The notes under the pieces: model-generated
Told to the model about the DNA's origin: nothing
What the model saw: only the letters and a program-made list of their open reading frames with translations
The model's database searches: none
NCBI RefSeq assembly: GCF_003265705.1
Contig: NW_020313057.1
Location: forward strand, 2,639,893-2,703,892
Length of the DNA: 64,000 nucleotides
Source of the DNA: Callorhinus ursinus
Taxonomy: Eukaryota > Chordata > Mammalia > Carnivora > Otariidae
Direction: 5' to 3'
Part shown: positions 1 through 11,834 of the stretch, piece after piece
How positions within the stretch are numbered: the stretch's first letter is position 1
How the letters are laid out: each line of letters starts with the position of its first letter
Made by a program: the position numbers and the translations under genes

Positions 1-1010
1 GTTTATCTCCAATTTTGATACTATTGTAAATGTAATTGTTTTCTTAATTTCCTTTTCATATTGTTCATTATTGGTGTATAGAAATGCAACTGATTTTTGT
101 CCATGTGTTTTGTGTCCTGAAATTTTGCTGAATTCATTACTTATAATAGTGTGTGTGTGTGCCCGTGTGTGTGTATGTGTGTGTAATCTTTATGGTTTCT
201 ACATGTAAGAGTATATTATCTGTGAACAGAGATAATTTTACTTCTTCCTTTTCAATTTGGATATATTTTATTTCTTTTTCTTCTCTAATTGCTTTGGCTG
301 GAACTTCCAATGCTATTCAAAATACTTAGTTGGATAGAAGGGCAAAAGTTAACATCCTCGTCTTGTTCCCGATCTTAGAGGATAAACTTTCAGTCTTTCA
401 CCATTGGGTAAGATGCTACCATTGAGTACAGTGTGGGTTTTTTATATATGGCCTTTATTGTGTTGAAGTACTTTCCTTCTATTCCTACTCTGTTGTGTAT
501 TTTTATCATGAAAGAATGTTAAATTTGACCAGTGCTTTTTCTGCATCAATTGATATAACCATTTTTTCCTTTATTCTGTTAATTTTGTCTGATAGTGATT
601 GATATTTTGTATATTGAACTATCCTTGCATTCCAGGAATAAATCCCTCTTGGTCATCATGTAATCTTCTTAACATGTGGAATTCTCACTAGGATTTTGTT
701 GAGTTTTGCATCAATAGTCATCAGGGATATTGGTCTCTAGTTTTCTTTTCTTTTTATGTCTTTATCTAACTTGGGTATCAGGGTAATGCTGGCCACACAG
801 AATGATTTAGGAAGTGGTCCCTCCTCTTCAATTAGTTTTGGAAGAGTTTGAGAAGGATTGGTATTAATTCTTTACAGGTTTGGTAGAATTCACCAGCGAA
901 GCTATCTGGTCCAAGGCTTTTCTTTGTTGGGAGGTTTCTGGTTACTGATTTAATCTCCTTAGTAGTTATAGGTCTATTCAGATTTTCTATTTCTTCATGA
1001 TTTATTCTTG
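1..1010 (-). mobile_element. Antisense L1 ORF2 fragment, cut by the window edge
   Basis: The plus strand reads as the reverse complement of the L1 ORF2 reverse-transcriptase region, with the familiar antisense phrases 'attggtgtatagaaatgcaa' near 71 and 'ggtagaattcaccagcgaag' near 882. It is heavily mutated and has no useful open frame. A (GT)n-rich insertion lies near 150-184. The element continues beyond base 1, so its 3' end and any TSD are not visible. Similarity fades near 1010. Confidence 0.85.
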
Positions 1011-1054
1011 GTGAAGAAGAGCTACTTTGATAGCTTCACTGAAGTATGGCATTT

Positions 1055-1150
1055 ATAATTATGATTACCCATTATTGAGCACTATTAATGGACTAGGCAT
1101 GGTGCTAAGTGCCTTACATGGATTAGATAATTTGATCCTTGTATCCTTTT
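1055..1150 (-). mobile_element. MIR fragment (antisense)
   Basis: The stretch 'attgagcactattaatggac', then 'ggtgctaagtgccttacatg' and 'gattagataatttgatcctt', matches the reverse complement of the MIR 3' half (gcacttactatgtgccaggcactgtgct pattern). It is old and diverged with no visible TSD. Confidence 0.6.
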
Positions 1151-1335
1151 ACAATGTTAGTTCCTGATAATCCCAATCACTCTTCTGCTCAAAACCTTCC
1201 AGTGGCTCCCCCCTTCCCTAATATTAAAAGTCAGGTCTTCACAGGGGCCTGTAGGCCCCTATACAAAATATCCCCAATTACCTCTCAGAACTTATCTCCT
1301 ATGGTTCATACTGAAGGGGAAACTGGGACTCAGTG
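1150..1335 (+). mobile_element. L2 LINE 3' fragment
   Basis: 'tctgctcaaaaccttccagt' followed by 'ggctcccc' and a 'ggcctgtaggcccctataca' segment matches the L2 3' region, whose consensus reads cctccagtggctccc then ggcctacaaggccctac. It is a non-coding relic. Confidence 0.65.
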
Positions 1336-2065
1336 GAGGTAAGCCTCTGAATAATTTCCACTCTAAGGGTAACGCTTTCAGCAGACTAGGAAGCTCAATT
1401 CAACCAGTCAAAGCATGACTTCCTTGGGCAGTGCAGAACTCATGCTACCAATAACTAAATACCTGCTTATTCTGCTCTCCTTGTCTAGGCTCCATGCCCA
1501 TCCTTCCTCTTTTATTGGCACAGTCTTTGTTAAAACCTGGGATGATTTAATTAATTGGGTTTCAGCTTCCTTGGTTAGAATCACATTCCAGCCATGTTTT
1601 GTTGGAGCTATATCAAGGCCATGTTAATTGGAATTTGGTGTTGGAGAGACTTCTGAATACTGTTAATAAAAAAGCTCTTGGAGGTATTCGCCCTTATAGG
1701 AAACTGATCTCACTCAACAAATTTATTTTTATTTTCAATGTCTTAAAGTTGTCTTGAACTTGAGCCTTGAGAGTACCATCTGTAGAGGGCAGTGCTACTT
1801 AGAAGCATATTGTAAATTTGTGTGTAAACATCTATCACCCCTCATCTCACTCTTAACTCTGCATCCCCCTTATATAAGCATTACGGAGAGCAACTCTGCC
1901 AGGCTGAATTTCCATTTTCTGGTACAAACTAATTTTCCTGCATTTCTTTAAAATGAAATCTTTCCTTCCTTTTCTTATGGGCCTAAATAGAACAGAATTT
2001 TAGGCTACCTATTAAAAACAAATATCCTATTAAGGAAGATTTCTGCTAGACAGATGATTTGATAT
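1336..2065. other. No recognised feature
   Basis: Diverged sequence in which I recognise no repeat or exon. Short frames occur (for example 1415-1627 on the plus strand) but lack splice signals or a known family. Confidence 0.4.
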
Positions 2066-2077
2066 AAAAATGTGTTT

Positions 2078-2286
2078 TTTTCTTTTTTGTTTTGTTTTTT
2101 TAAAGATTTTGTTTATTTGACAGAAGAGACACAGCGAGAGAGGGAACACAAGCAGGGAGAGTGAGAGGGGGAGAAGCAGGCTTCCCGCGGTTCGGGGAGC
2201 CCGATGTGGGGCTTGATCCCAGGACCCTGGGACCATGACCTGAGCTGAAGGCAGATGCTTAATGACTGAGCCACCCAGGCGCCCCT
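2078..2286 (-). mobile_element. CAN SINE (tRNA-Lys-derived), antisense
   Basis: On the minus strand it starts with the SINE head 'ggcgcctgggtggctcagtc', the tRNA A-box region, runs through the B-box region and a pyrimidine-rich section, and ends in an A tail seen as T-rich sequence at 2078-2101. Flanks near 2066-2079 and 2287-2298 share an imperfect 'aaaaatgt..tttt' TSD. Confidence 0.93.
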
Positions 2287-2298
2287 AAAAATGTTTTT

Positions 2299-3864
2299 TA
2301 ATAGAAAACAACTTATAAATCCATGGAAATATTAGTTTTCTAGTTCCCTTTCATGCTCCCTACCTCCCAACAAGGGGGATATGAGCTGGTGGGAATCCCA
2401 CCTCATTCCTTTTAAGCCCTGACAATTTCTTAGGCTAGGTTTCTACTTTCAAAAGATGTTAAACATAGTGGCATGAGAGTGCATGATATACCCAGTGTAC
2501 TTAGGAATTTTCCAATCCAGATATTCAGTTGCATCCCAACTGGAAAAAAAGATAGCTTCCTGGCTTCTCTTACAATGAAATAAAATAAATTATCCTCATA
2601 AAACCATTAAAATTTACATTGTACAGCTTTGACTATAGGACACCATCCATAAAAAACTATAGAGGATGGTAAAAATGCAAAGTTTTCAGAAAATTTAGAG
2701 CTGAGGAGCATATATATATTCCAAGCTAAGAAAAAGAAGTTGAGATATAATTTCATGAAATTTTAAAGCATCATTTTCAAGTGAGGTTACTCTGACATTC
2801 ACAATTCAGATAAGAATGATAAATATTATCTAAGTAGGTGTTGATATGTTGGAGGGAGAGAAGTACAAAAGGAAGAGGTCAGCCCATTTTTGAGCAGCAT
2901 CTATTTCTAGCTCGTCAGAGAGAATCTGGCAATCTGCCCATGACCTAGTTGATCCTTTGCCCTCATTTTCACAGGTGGTTAATAAAAGCAGGGTTTACTT
3001 TGTTCAGTCAGTGGCCTGGAGTGTCTAACCAAAGAACACCAAGAAGATTCCAATTCATTGACTAGACCCATTTTCCCCAAATACCTGCCTCTGTAGAGTT
3101 GGAATTTCCATTCTCTTGATTATATAACATGCAGTTGTACGTCAGTTTAAAAAATTCCACTATTCTAATCACTGGGGATGCTGGAAACTAAAATTTCTTA
3201 TGTTCCAGGAGCCATAGGGGCTGGTTGAATGAATATGCTATATTAATCATGGTAAGATAGAGGTGTTTTTTTCCCCCCGGCCAACGACATGTGTTAACCT
3301 GATTTGAACTGCCTTTAGTTTAACACTCACAGTTCTTCCTTTCCAAAGAAAACAGAGCTCATTAACACTTTTTCTGATATAAGGTTGACATACTTGGTTT
3401 TGTAATTCTGTACCAGGGGAGGTGAGAGTTTGGGAATTTGGGAAATTAGAGGAAGGCAGTCTCCACAAAGAGCACAGGACTGCTATGGGAAGTATTTATG
3501 AATTTGTTGTGGGAAGTTGGTTTTGGGGGATCTGGTGTTCAGTTAAACAGAAAATGACAACTCAGGCAACTGTTAAAACCTAAATACATAGGCAAAATTT
3601 GGTTGTCCACAGAAAAAGAGAAACTTCCCCTCAAATAGGCCACCTGCAAGAGGAGAATCAGTTTCTGTAACTTAAAACACTGAATCTCAAAAAGATGTGC
3701 CATACATTATTTGTTACTAGTGGTAATTAATGTACTGCAATTTGCCAATTGTAAACTGACTTTAAATATTTTGTTTTTTTACATAAAACAATGCATAGTC
3801 TTATAAAAATTCAAACGAGATATACATACATTTGTAATTAGAGCTAATTCAAAGTTATCTCTTT
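2299..3864. other. Unique AT-rich DNA
   Basis: About 1.6 kb without a recognised repeat. It contains a C run at 3271-3280 and short minus-strand frames at 3247-3468 that I regard as chance. No promoter or exon signal is convincing. Confidence 0.4.
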
Positions 3865-3924
3865 TCTAAAAAATCACCCATATATGTTCAAGTAATCTTC
3901 ACCAAAGGCACCAAGAATACACAC
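3865..3924 (+). mobile_element. Old L1 ORF2 fragment, left side of an interrupted element
   Basis: 'cccatatatgttcaagtaat' then 'cttcaccaaaggcaccaaga' and 'atacacactggg' corresponds to the L1 ORF2 C-terminal half (GQLIFDKG region). It stops where Tigger1 sequence begins and resumes after 4350, with roughly 270 bases of L1 missing between the two parts. Confidence 0.6.
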
Positions 3925-4349
3925 TGGGTAAAATGCTCTCAAACAGCATCACATGATACAGAGTAATCATTCATGAGAGGAAGAGTCAATCAATGTGACA
4001 GATTTCGTTGTCTTACTTTAAGAAATTGCTACAGGCACTCCACCCTGATCAATCAGCTGCCATCAACTTCGGGGCAAGACCCTCAATCAGCAAAAAGATT
4101 ATGACATGATGAAAGCTCAGATGATGGTTAGCATTTTTTAGCAATAAGGTATTTTTTAATTAAAGTATTCACATTGGTTTTGTTAGACATAATGCCATTT
4201 GGGCACTTTAAATAGACTACAGTGTAATGTAAATATAACTTTTGTTTGCACTAGGAAAAGAAAAAATTTGCTTGACTCAATTTATTGTGATATTTGCTCA
4301 ATTGCAGTAGTCTGGAACTGAACCTGCAATATCTCTAAGGTATGCCTGT
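3925..4349 (+). mobile_element. Tigger1 DNA transposon, 3' end with transposase C-terminal remnant
   Basis: The segment follows the 3' end of Tigger1 (TcMar-Tigger, pogo group). It has 'aaaatgctctcaaacagcat', the 'caatcagctgccatcaactt' region, 'gatgaaagctcagatgatgg' at the transposase stop, 'gttagcattttttagcaata', and the terminal inverted repeat ending 'aggtatgcctgt' with a TA at 4349-4350. Only the last part of the transposase region is present and it is decayed. The 5' two-thirds of the element is missing. It sits inside an old L1. Confidence 0.85.
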
Positions 4350-4350
4350 A

Positions 4351-4990
4351 CATAAAACTTTTAAAAAGCTTCTGCATAGCAAAGGAAACACTCAATAAGA
4401 TTAAGAGGCAACCTACAGACTGGGAGAAAATATTTGCAAACCATATATCTGATAAGGGGCTAATATCCAAAATATATAAGGAACTCAGACAACTCAATAG
4501 CAAAAACCAAATGACCCAATTAAAAGATGGGCAAAGGCCCTGTAAAGACATTTTTAAAAAGAAGATATAAAAATGGCTAATGGGTATATGAAAAAATGTT
4601 CAGTATTACTAATCATCAAGAAAATACAAATCAAAACCACAATGACATATCACTTCACATCTGTTAGGATGGCTATTATCAAAAAGCCAGAAGATAAGTG
4701 TTGGCAAGGATGTGGAGAAAAGGTAACACTCACAACTTACACATTGTTGATGGGAATGTCAATTGGTACAGCCATTAAGGAAAGCAGTATGGTGGTTTCT
4801 CAGAAAATTAAAAATAGAACTACCATATAATCCATATAATCTTACTTCTAGGTACATATCCAAAGGAAGTAAAGTCACTTTCTTGAAGAGATATTTGCAC
4901 TCCCATGTTCACTGTGGCCTTAATCACAGTAGACAAGACATGGAAACAATCTAAGTGTCTTTCAGTGGATGAATGGATAAATAAAATGTG

Positions 4991-5032
<42 letters not shown>

Positions 5033-5480
5033 GGAATATAATACAATGGAATCCTGTCATTTGTGACAACATAGAGAAACCTGGAGGACATATGTTAAGT
5101 GAAATAAGCCAGACACAGAAAACCAAATACTGTATGATCTCACTAATATGTGAAAGCTAAAAAAGTTGCCGTCATAGTAACAGTGGTTGTTGCCAAGGGC
5201 TGGGGATGGTGCTAGGAAAAGGGAGATGTTGGTCAAAGGGTGCAAACTTTCAGTTATGAGATGAGTAAGTTCTGGAGACCTAATGTAAGTACGGTGACTA
5301 CAGTTAGTAACAACATATTGTATACCAGATCTCAAATATTCTTACCACAAAAAAGAGGTAATGATGTGAGACGAAGGATATGTTAACTAGGTAATCATTT
5401 CACAATGTATACATATAGAAAAAGATCATGTTTTATACCTGAAAGTTGCACAGTTTTTATTTGTCAATCATTCTTCAATA
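4351..5480 (+). mobile_element. Old L1, ORF2 C-terminus and 3' UTR
   Basis: After the Tigger1 end the sequence resumes as L1 at 'agcttctgcatagcaaagga', then 'tgggagaaaatatttgcaaa' and 'caaggatgtggagaaaaggt', the usual end of ORF2, and a diverged 3' UTR with 'ctgaaagttgcacagttttt' near 5440. It has many stops and frameshifts. A (CA)n tract has grown inside it at 4994-5030. Confidence 0.88.
4994..5030 (+). repeat. (CA)n microsatellite
   Basis: An uninterrupted AC dinucleotide run of about 18 units inside the L1 3' region. Likely length-polymorphic. Confidence 0.97.
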
Positions 5481-7024
5481 TAGCTGGAAAATGTCCTCAC
5501 TGATCTGCTTTCTGGTATAATAATTCAAGGGGGAAAGGAAGGAAGGCGGTGTTAGAGCTAGGCAGTTGCTGGACATCAGGAGGTACTGATTGTAAATAGT
5601 GGGTGTATGGGATGCTATTTAAGGAAGCGTTTGAATGGGAACATCCATGCATATACCCTGAGCCAGTAAGTCCTCTTCTTATCTGAGAATTGTTTTCCTT
5701 TCTGACTGAGCTGGGTGTTTCAGGAGAGACACACATGAAGCAGTGATGGAAGAAAAAAAACAACTGATTAGACTCCGGTACAGAGTGAGGCAGTGGCTCT
5801 TCCAGAAGGCTCTCATTCTCAGGCCCTTTCCTAGGATCAGGAGGTCTGTATCCAGGAAAGATTTTTCTTTTCACTGAGTTTCTGCCAGGACCCATCTGAC
5901 CTGGATGCATAATACTTGAGTCTCTGCAGGGAGAAGTAACTTGGTGTAGTGGTGTTGCAAGTTATCCTGAGCTATTTTTACCATTCAAAATTGTCTAGTA
6001 AACATTGGTATCCTCCAACTTTAAGAGGCAGGTAGGGGCTATATGTGTACCCACTCACAACTTGCTCCCCAGTGATACGTTGCAATAAAGAAAGCCTCAC
6101 ATGAATTCTGCCACAGGTACAAATGTTTGTTGGCAAGCAGGCCAAAAAAGGGCATATTCCCTGATCCTATATGCTGAAAGAAGTTCCCCAGCTTCTGTCC
6201 TTTGACATAGTGGCCCCTTGCATGACTAACATAATGTATAGGAATGCAACAATATTCTAATGACAAAACCAACAAACCTTCTATTCAGATGGGATGAAGG
6301 TGCACTCTGCTAATGAGAGTCCAGGGCCAAATGGAGTTCAAGATCCAGGATGCTACTATAAAGGAGTTGGAATATGCCAACACTCTTATATTTAATTTTG
6401 ACAAGGCAAAAATGCTGATCAGTTACATATCTTGAATACCATTCATTTCACAAATGCAAAATGATTTCCAAAATCTCTTATTCTACGTAGTGGATCCTCT
6501 TGTTCAGATTTAGCTAACCTCATTTTAAGTACTTGGTGTAGCTGCCTCTGGATACAGACTCCTGATTAGAGTCCTTCAAATACTAACCACCTCGAAGCAT
6601 CAACTCCAAAAGTTGGTTTGCTCTCAAGAAAGAACAAGGAAAAATGTGCTCAAATTTGGCCTTTGGACATTTGTTGGGTGTGGATGGGATGCTTGGTGCT
6701 GCTGTAACCATCTTGTGGGCAGGAGAGGACAAACCTATAAATAAAAGCAAATAATCTAGAGATGGCAGAGCAGGAAGGCAAGAAAGCGTCTGGGTTTTTG
6801 AGGATGCCATGGAGCTACTTCAAGTGCAACTAACTATAGGTACTACAGTAAGGGTATACTCAAAGTGTTTATGCTGAGGTTATTTTAAAATAATAACAAA
6901 CTGTTTGAATAAGGGTGATTGGACCTACCTATCCCTGAGAAATCTCCAGGTGGACTGACAGCCATCTCAAATTCAATGTGTACAAAAATTATCTTTCCCC
7001 CTAAACCTACTCTGCATATTGCTT
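5481..7024. other. Unique DNA, no gene recognised
   Basis: About 1.5 kb with no repeat I can name. Two minus-strand open stretches, 5497-5910 (137 codons) and 6039-6275 (78 codons), match no family I recognise and show no convincing exon boundaries. Confidence 0.35.
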
Positions 7025-7270
7025 AGGATGCTTATACCCGCAAGAGATGAAAACTCTACTTAAATTTAGACAATATGGAAATGTATTATTTCACTTAAGA
7101 ACAAGCCCCAAGGTAGGGTGACTTCAGGGTTGATTGATTCAACAGTTCAATGAAGCCATCGAGCATCTAGATTCTTCCACCTCTCTTCTCGGCCATCCAT
7201 AATATTGGTTTCACCCTACAAGTGATTCCCTTTGTGGTTATAAAATGACTACCAATAGCAGCTGGGCCAT
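7025..7270 (+). mobile_element. Ancient unnamed interspersed repeat
   Basis: The order 'aatgtattatttcacttaag', a 'gacttcagggttgattgatt' segment, 'ccacctctcttctcggccat' and 'aatagcagctgggcc' follows a widespread mammalian repeat that I recognise but cannot name. Probable relatives in this window lie near 15650-16110 and 29261-30780. Confidence 0.35.
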
Positions 7271-7429
7271 GTGCTTCCTCCATTCCCCCATTACCCTCCA
7301 CACACTTTGGATATTTCCTGCTCATTCTGCTACTGCTCTGTCCCCTCCTCTGTCCCCCTTTTCTGACACCATCCTCCACACCCTGCTCCAGGTTGGTGCC
7401 CTGTCCTGGGCTAGCCTGGCACTTATTAA

Positions 7430-7605
7430 GAGAAGTGTTTACCTCAATTAAAGCACTTATTAAACTGTGCCATGTTTATGTGTCTGACTCTCCATCAGGC
7501 TGTGAAGAACTTGAGGGCAAGGGCTGTATCTTTTTTTCTTTTTATTTATTATGAGTAGCACCTAGAACAGTACTTGGAACATAGAAGATGAGTCAATAAA
7601 ATCAA
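7430..7605 (+). mobile_element. L2 LINE 3' end
   Basis: 'gaacttgagggcaagggctg' followed by 'agcacctagaacagtacttg' and 'catagaagatgagtcaataa' is the typical L2 tail (gagggcaggg ... cctagaacagtgcctggcacatagtaggtgctcaataaa). Confidence 0.75.
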
Positions 7606-8166
7606 AATTAGGAGAGGGTTTATGTTACATGAGTTCTTCATATATCTTTATCACGGGAACATTGTTTAGCATTGCCAATACATTTGTGATCCATTTATCA
7701 TTTTAGAAATTGGTAGAAATAATTTAAGACTACACCAGGGAGTAGGGTCCAAGATGTTTCCCCTTGAAGAATGAGCTGTTTATTACTCAGGTTTGAGACA
7801 AAAGACCCAGACAAATTTATTTTGAAGCCAGAGGAAGTTTCCTTTTAACTGTCCTTGTAGTCCAATGTTTGGACCTCTCAGTGAATTTCTCACATGGCAA
7901 AGAATGAGCCACTTTATGCTTCTGTTTTCCTACTTACACAATGAGGATAATGAGAGCTTTTATGATTCTAGTAGTAGATTGGAAAGAATGACTATTTATA
8001 CAGAACTTTAAGCATTATAGGAGAAAATATAGGATATTAATAACAAAAAAAATGATACCATTAAAATGAGAGAAGAGAACAAAACAAAGGGATACATTCA
8101 CCTCATTACTCTGTGTGACTTTAATAGCATGTGGAGAAGTATACAGATAATACTGTTCACATTAAT
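7606..8166. other. No recognised feature
   Basis: AT-rich sequence between the L2 tail and the next SINE; nothing identified. Confidence 0.4.
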
Positions 8167-8177
8167 AAGACACCAAA

Positions 8178-8371
8178 GTGGGGCGCCTGGGTAGCTCAGT
8201 CGTTAAGCATCTGCCTTCGGCTTGGGTCATGGTCCCAGGGTCCTGGGATCGAGCCCCGCATCGGGCTCCCTGCTCAGCGGGGAGTCTGCTTCTCCCTCTC
8301 CCACTCCCCCTGCTTGTGTTCCCCTTGCTGTCTCTCTGTCAAATAAACGAATAAAATGTTAAAAAAAAAAA
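8178..8371 (+). mobile_element. CAN SINE with perfect 11-bp TSD
   Basis: Full-length SINE starting 'ggggcgcctgggtagctcag' with the tRNA-like head, 'tcctgggatcgagccccgca', a pyrimidine-rich middle and an A tail at 8361-8371. The TSD 'aagacaccaaa' occurs at 8167-8177 and 8372-8382. Perfect TSDs and low divergence suggest a fairly recent insertion. Confidence 0.97.
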
Positions 8372-8382
8372 AAGACACCAAA

Positions 8383-8774
8383 CTATACTAAAGACATTGC
8401 TAAGAATGGCCTAAATTTTTTTTCCCTAGTTCTGGCTTTACAATGCTTTTGGCTAAAAAAAAACAACAACAACAAAAAAAACACTTTTTTTTTTGTGATT
8501 TGCAGAGAATCCAATATCTAAAGACATTTTTAGTTAATCTGGTTTAAGTATCAAGCACATTATTTTGTACTTAATGGGTTAATTTCTAAATCTGAAATGA
8601 AAGCTCATGATTTATGTGTTACTGTTGATTTAGAGAGTGTTAAAGGAGAAAAAAAGTAATTCAATTTAATGAGGAACAAATAATTTCAAATAACATGTTT
8701 GGCAGGTTATTTCTTCTGTACTTTCAGTAATCAGTGTGAAATCTAACTTTGAAGCTTTAAAGTCTTCATTCAGT
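8383..8774. other. AT-rich DNA with A/T homopolymer tracts
   Basis: Contains an A-rich, (AAC)n-like stretch at 8453-8480 followed by a T run near 8484-8494. No gene or named repeat seen. Confidence 0.4.
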
Positions 8775-8945
8775 CCTCAGTTCAACAGACCTTAATGAGG
8801 GCCTGACACACACTGTGTTAGGTGCGGGCATGCCATGAAGATCCCAGTGCTAGGCTTGCCTTTAAGTTGCTTGCCATTAGGACAGGAGTCAGGCAAATCC
8901 ACAGCTGCGGAATGAGGTGATAAATGCCAAAATGGCATTAGTAGT
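8775..8945 (+). mobile_element. Ancient interspersed repeat (same unnamed family as 33895-36235)
   Basis: 'cagttcaacagaccttaatg' followed by 'cactgtgttaggtgcgggca' and 'aatgaggtgataaatgccaa' follows the start of a long non-coding mammalian repeat family with a ttcaacaaatatttattgagc opening. It is strongly diverged. Confidence 0.45.
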
Positions 8946-9194
8946 TATTTCTGTGGCTTATTGTTAAAAACATTTATACAATTATACACACTTTCTTTCC
9001 CATCTAATGAACTTTCCATATACCTTAATTTGATCATGTATCAATTTCTCATAATCACTGTCATATTTTTCCCATTTTGCTCTCTCCTCACTCCCCCTTC
9101 CACACTGTCCTTTATCATTCTTATTTCCTTTTCTTCTAATAATTATGTTTCGGCATTTCTGCTGTCACAGAGAATCTCTGTCTCTACGGTCACT

Positions 9195-9690
9195 CATGCA
9201 TTCATTCATTCATTTATTCACCTTTGTTGTGCCAGGGACTCCTTCAGTTCTGGGAAAAAAAATAAGTAAGACTTATTTCCTTCTCTCTCTCTTTTTTAAA
9301 AGATTTTATTTATTCATTTGAGACAGAGAGATACAGAGAGAGAGCATGAGCAGGGAAGAGGCAGAGGGAGAGAGAGAAGCAGACTCTCTGCTGAGCCGGG
9401 AGCCCGACGTGGGGCTCAATCCCAGGACCTGGAGATCATGACCTGAGCCAAACGCAGATACTTAAGCAGCTGAGCTACCCAGGCGCCCCTTATTTCCTTC
9501 TTTTGAGGGGCTTGCCATCTGGCTGAAAGAGACAGAAATAACCCCTAAGAACAGAGGTGCCATTATAGGAATCTGGAGCACTAAGAAGGTAGGCAATGAC
9601 TCAATGCTACACAAGAGCAGGGTCTCAAAGCTGAGAAAGTGTTCATCAGGTGAAAAAGGCAGAGGCATTTTCAACAGCAGGTGACCAAGA
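9195..9690 (+). mobile_element. Ancient interspersed repeat, split by the SINE at 9284-9488
   Basis: 'cattcattcattcatttatt' and 'gtgccagggactccttcagt' before the SINE, and 'gaggggcttgccatctggct', 'ggcagaggcattttcaacag' after it, are successive parts of the same unnamed ancient family. The SINE TSD restores continuity. Confidence 0.5.
9284..9488 (-). mobile_element. CAN SINE with perfect 12-bp TSD, antisense
   Basis: The T-rich tail at 9291-9312, (GA)-rich middle, 'gagcccgacgtggggctcaa' and terminal 'aggcgcccc' give a full-length antisense SINE. The TSD 'cttatttccttc' is at 9272-9283 and 9489-9500. Confidence 0.97.
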
Positions 9691-9933
9691 ACCTGACTCT
9701 GACTGGCTTAAACAGAAGATCACATCTTAACTCACAGAACTAGAAGACCACAGGTCAGTTGCCTTCATAGACAGAGTCATGAAAAGACAGTGTACTCTGG
9801 TGACACATGCAGGCTCTTAAGCAGACCCTCTCTCAGTGCCACAGCCCACTTAGCACCCTGGGGCATATTACCCTATCTCAAAATAGATGGCTAGATTTTT
9901 TTTCAATGAAACTTTTATTAACAAGTTAAGGGA

Positions 9934-11085
9934 GACTGGAATCCATCAAAATCCTAGAGGAGAACACAGACAGCAACCTCGTTGACCTCAACCGCAGCAA
10001 CTTCTTGCTAGACACGTCTCCAGAGGCAAGGGAAACAAAAGCAAAAATAAACTATTGGGACTTTATCAGGATAAAAAGCATTTGCACAGCAAAGAAACAA
10101 TCAACAAAACTAAAAAGCAACCTATGGAACGGGAGAAGATATTTGCAAATGACATATCAGATAAAGGGCTAGTATCCAATATCTGTAAAGAACTTATCAA
10201 ACTCAACACCCAAAAAACAAAAAATCCAATCAAGAAATGGGCAGAAGACATGAAAATTTCTCCAAAGAAGACATATAAATGGTTAACAGACATATGAAAA
10301 AATGCTCAACATCATTCAGCATTAGGGAAATATAAATCAAAATCACAATGAAATACCACCTCACACCAGTCAGGATGGTGAAATTAACAACTCAGGAAAC
10401 AACAGATATTGGCAAGGATGTGGAGAAAGGGGAACCCTCCTACACTGTTGGTGGGAAAGCAAACTGCTGCAGTCACTCTGGAAAACAGTATGAAAGTTCC
10501 TCAAAAATTAAAAACAGAACTACCCTATGACCCAGCAATTGCACTACTAGGTATTTACCTAAAGGATACAAAAATAGCGATTTGAAGGGGCACATGCACC
10601 CCAATGTCCACAATAGCTAAAATAAAGAAAGAGCCCAGATGTCCATCAGCAGATGAATGGGTAAAGAAGATATGGTACATATAACATCAAAAAGAATGAA
10701 ATCTTGCCATTTGCAACAATTTGATTGGAACTAGAGGGTATTATGCTAAGTGAAATAAGTCAAAGACAAATACCATATGATTTCACTCATATGTGGAATT
10801 TAAGAAACAAAATAGATGAACATAGGGGAAGGGAAGGAAAAATAAGATAAAAACAGGGCAGGAGGCAAACCATAAGAGACGCTTAACTCTAAGAAACTGC
10901 AGGTTGCTAGAGTGGCGGTGGGTGGGGGTATTGGGTAGTTGGGTGATGGGTATTAAGGAGGGTACTTGTAATGAGCACTGGGTGTTATATGCAACTGATG
11001 AGTCACTAAATTCTACCCCTGAAACTAATAATACACTATACATTAACTAAATTGAATTTAAGTAAAAAATTAAAAAATTTTTAAA
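9934..11085 (+). mobile_element. 5'-truncated carnivore L1 with 11-bp TSD
   Basis: It begins abruptly in ORF2 ('ctggaatccatcaaaatcct'), runs through the ORF2 C-terminus and a carnivore-type 3' UTR ('gagcactgggtgttatatgc', 'ctgaaactaataatacacta') to an A-rich tail. The TSD 'aagttaaggga' flanks it at 9923-9933 and 11086-11096, so this is one target-primed insertion truncated to 1.15 kb. ORF2 is interrupted by stops and indels, and no reverse-transcriptase core is present. Confidence 0.96.
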
Positions 11086-11096
11086 AAGTTAAGGGA

Positions 11097-11834
11097 AATG
11101 AGACAAATATAGACTGTTGAAATGAATGTTTAGAGAGCATAGATTTTCTCTTTTAATCCATTTGCAGGCGCTATTTTTTGTTTTTCTTCAGCTAACCTTA
11201 GAATGCATGTCAACAGCTCCAGCATCCCAGCCCAGACTTTTAACTTTGGATAAAAGTTTTTGTATTGCTCAATTCCTCAGGGACCTGCCTGCTAACATGT
11301 CCTACAGAGGGACCCCAAGCCCAGCATCTAGGGCCAGCTGTGTGTCATTCCACTCCTACTCCTTGCAGACACTCTTAGAGAGGCATCATCACTAGCCTAT
11401 TTCCTAAATGCCTGCTCAGCTTCAGGCTTTTGAAACAAAATATTCTTGTCCCAGGCTAGTTTTAAAAACCATGTTTGCTTGAGATATTCACTAGCCAATT
11501 GTTCTGGCCAGCTCTTCACTTTAGAAAGAGTTTCTGTACCTTTCATGCTTTTGAGTGGTACCATCTCTCTTGCTTGATCATCTGAATTATATTCATTTCC
11601 TCCAGAGGCCAAAAGTGAAACCTCTCTTCTCAAGTTCCAGAGGCTCCTTGTTGAATGACCTACTAGGTTATTTATTCTTGAGGGATCTTCCAACGTGTGG
11701 CTCACTTTCAGAACACAGATGGTTGACAAATCCCAAATTAAGGTTGACCAGCTCTCCCGAGCACAGCATTAGCATTGTTACCACTGTTTTTTAATTGTTT
11801 TATATAGACAGGTCCCAAACCAGACATAATTCCC
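11097..11834. other. Unique DNA, no gene recognised
   Basis: About 740 bases. A minus-strand frame of 110 codons at 11397-11729 and an overlapping plus-strand frame of 79 codons are open, but neither resembles a family I know nor has clear splice context. Confidence 0.35.

Noticed and set aside
5497..5910. 137-codon minus-strand open frame
   Set aside because: No recognisable domain, contains a low-complexity F run from an A-rich tract, no splice or promoter context; consistent with chance in unique DNA.
8178..8250. tRNA gene
   Set aside because: The A and B box-like motifs belong to the tRNA-derived head of the SINE; it lacks a foldable cloverleaf and terminator.
8131..8346. Open frame crossing 8178
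   Set aside because: Most of it is translated CAN SINE; the same peptide pattern recurs at other SINEs in the window.
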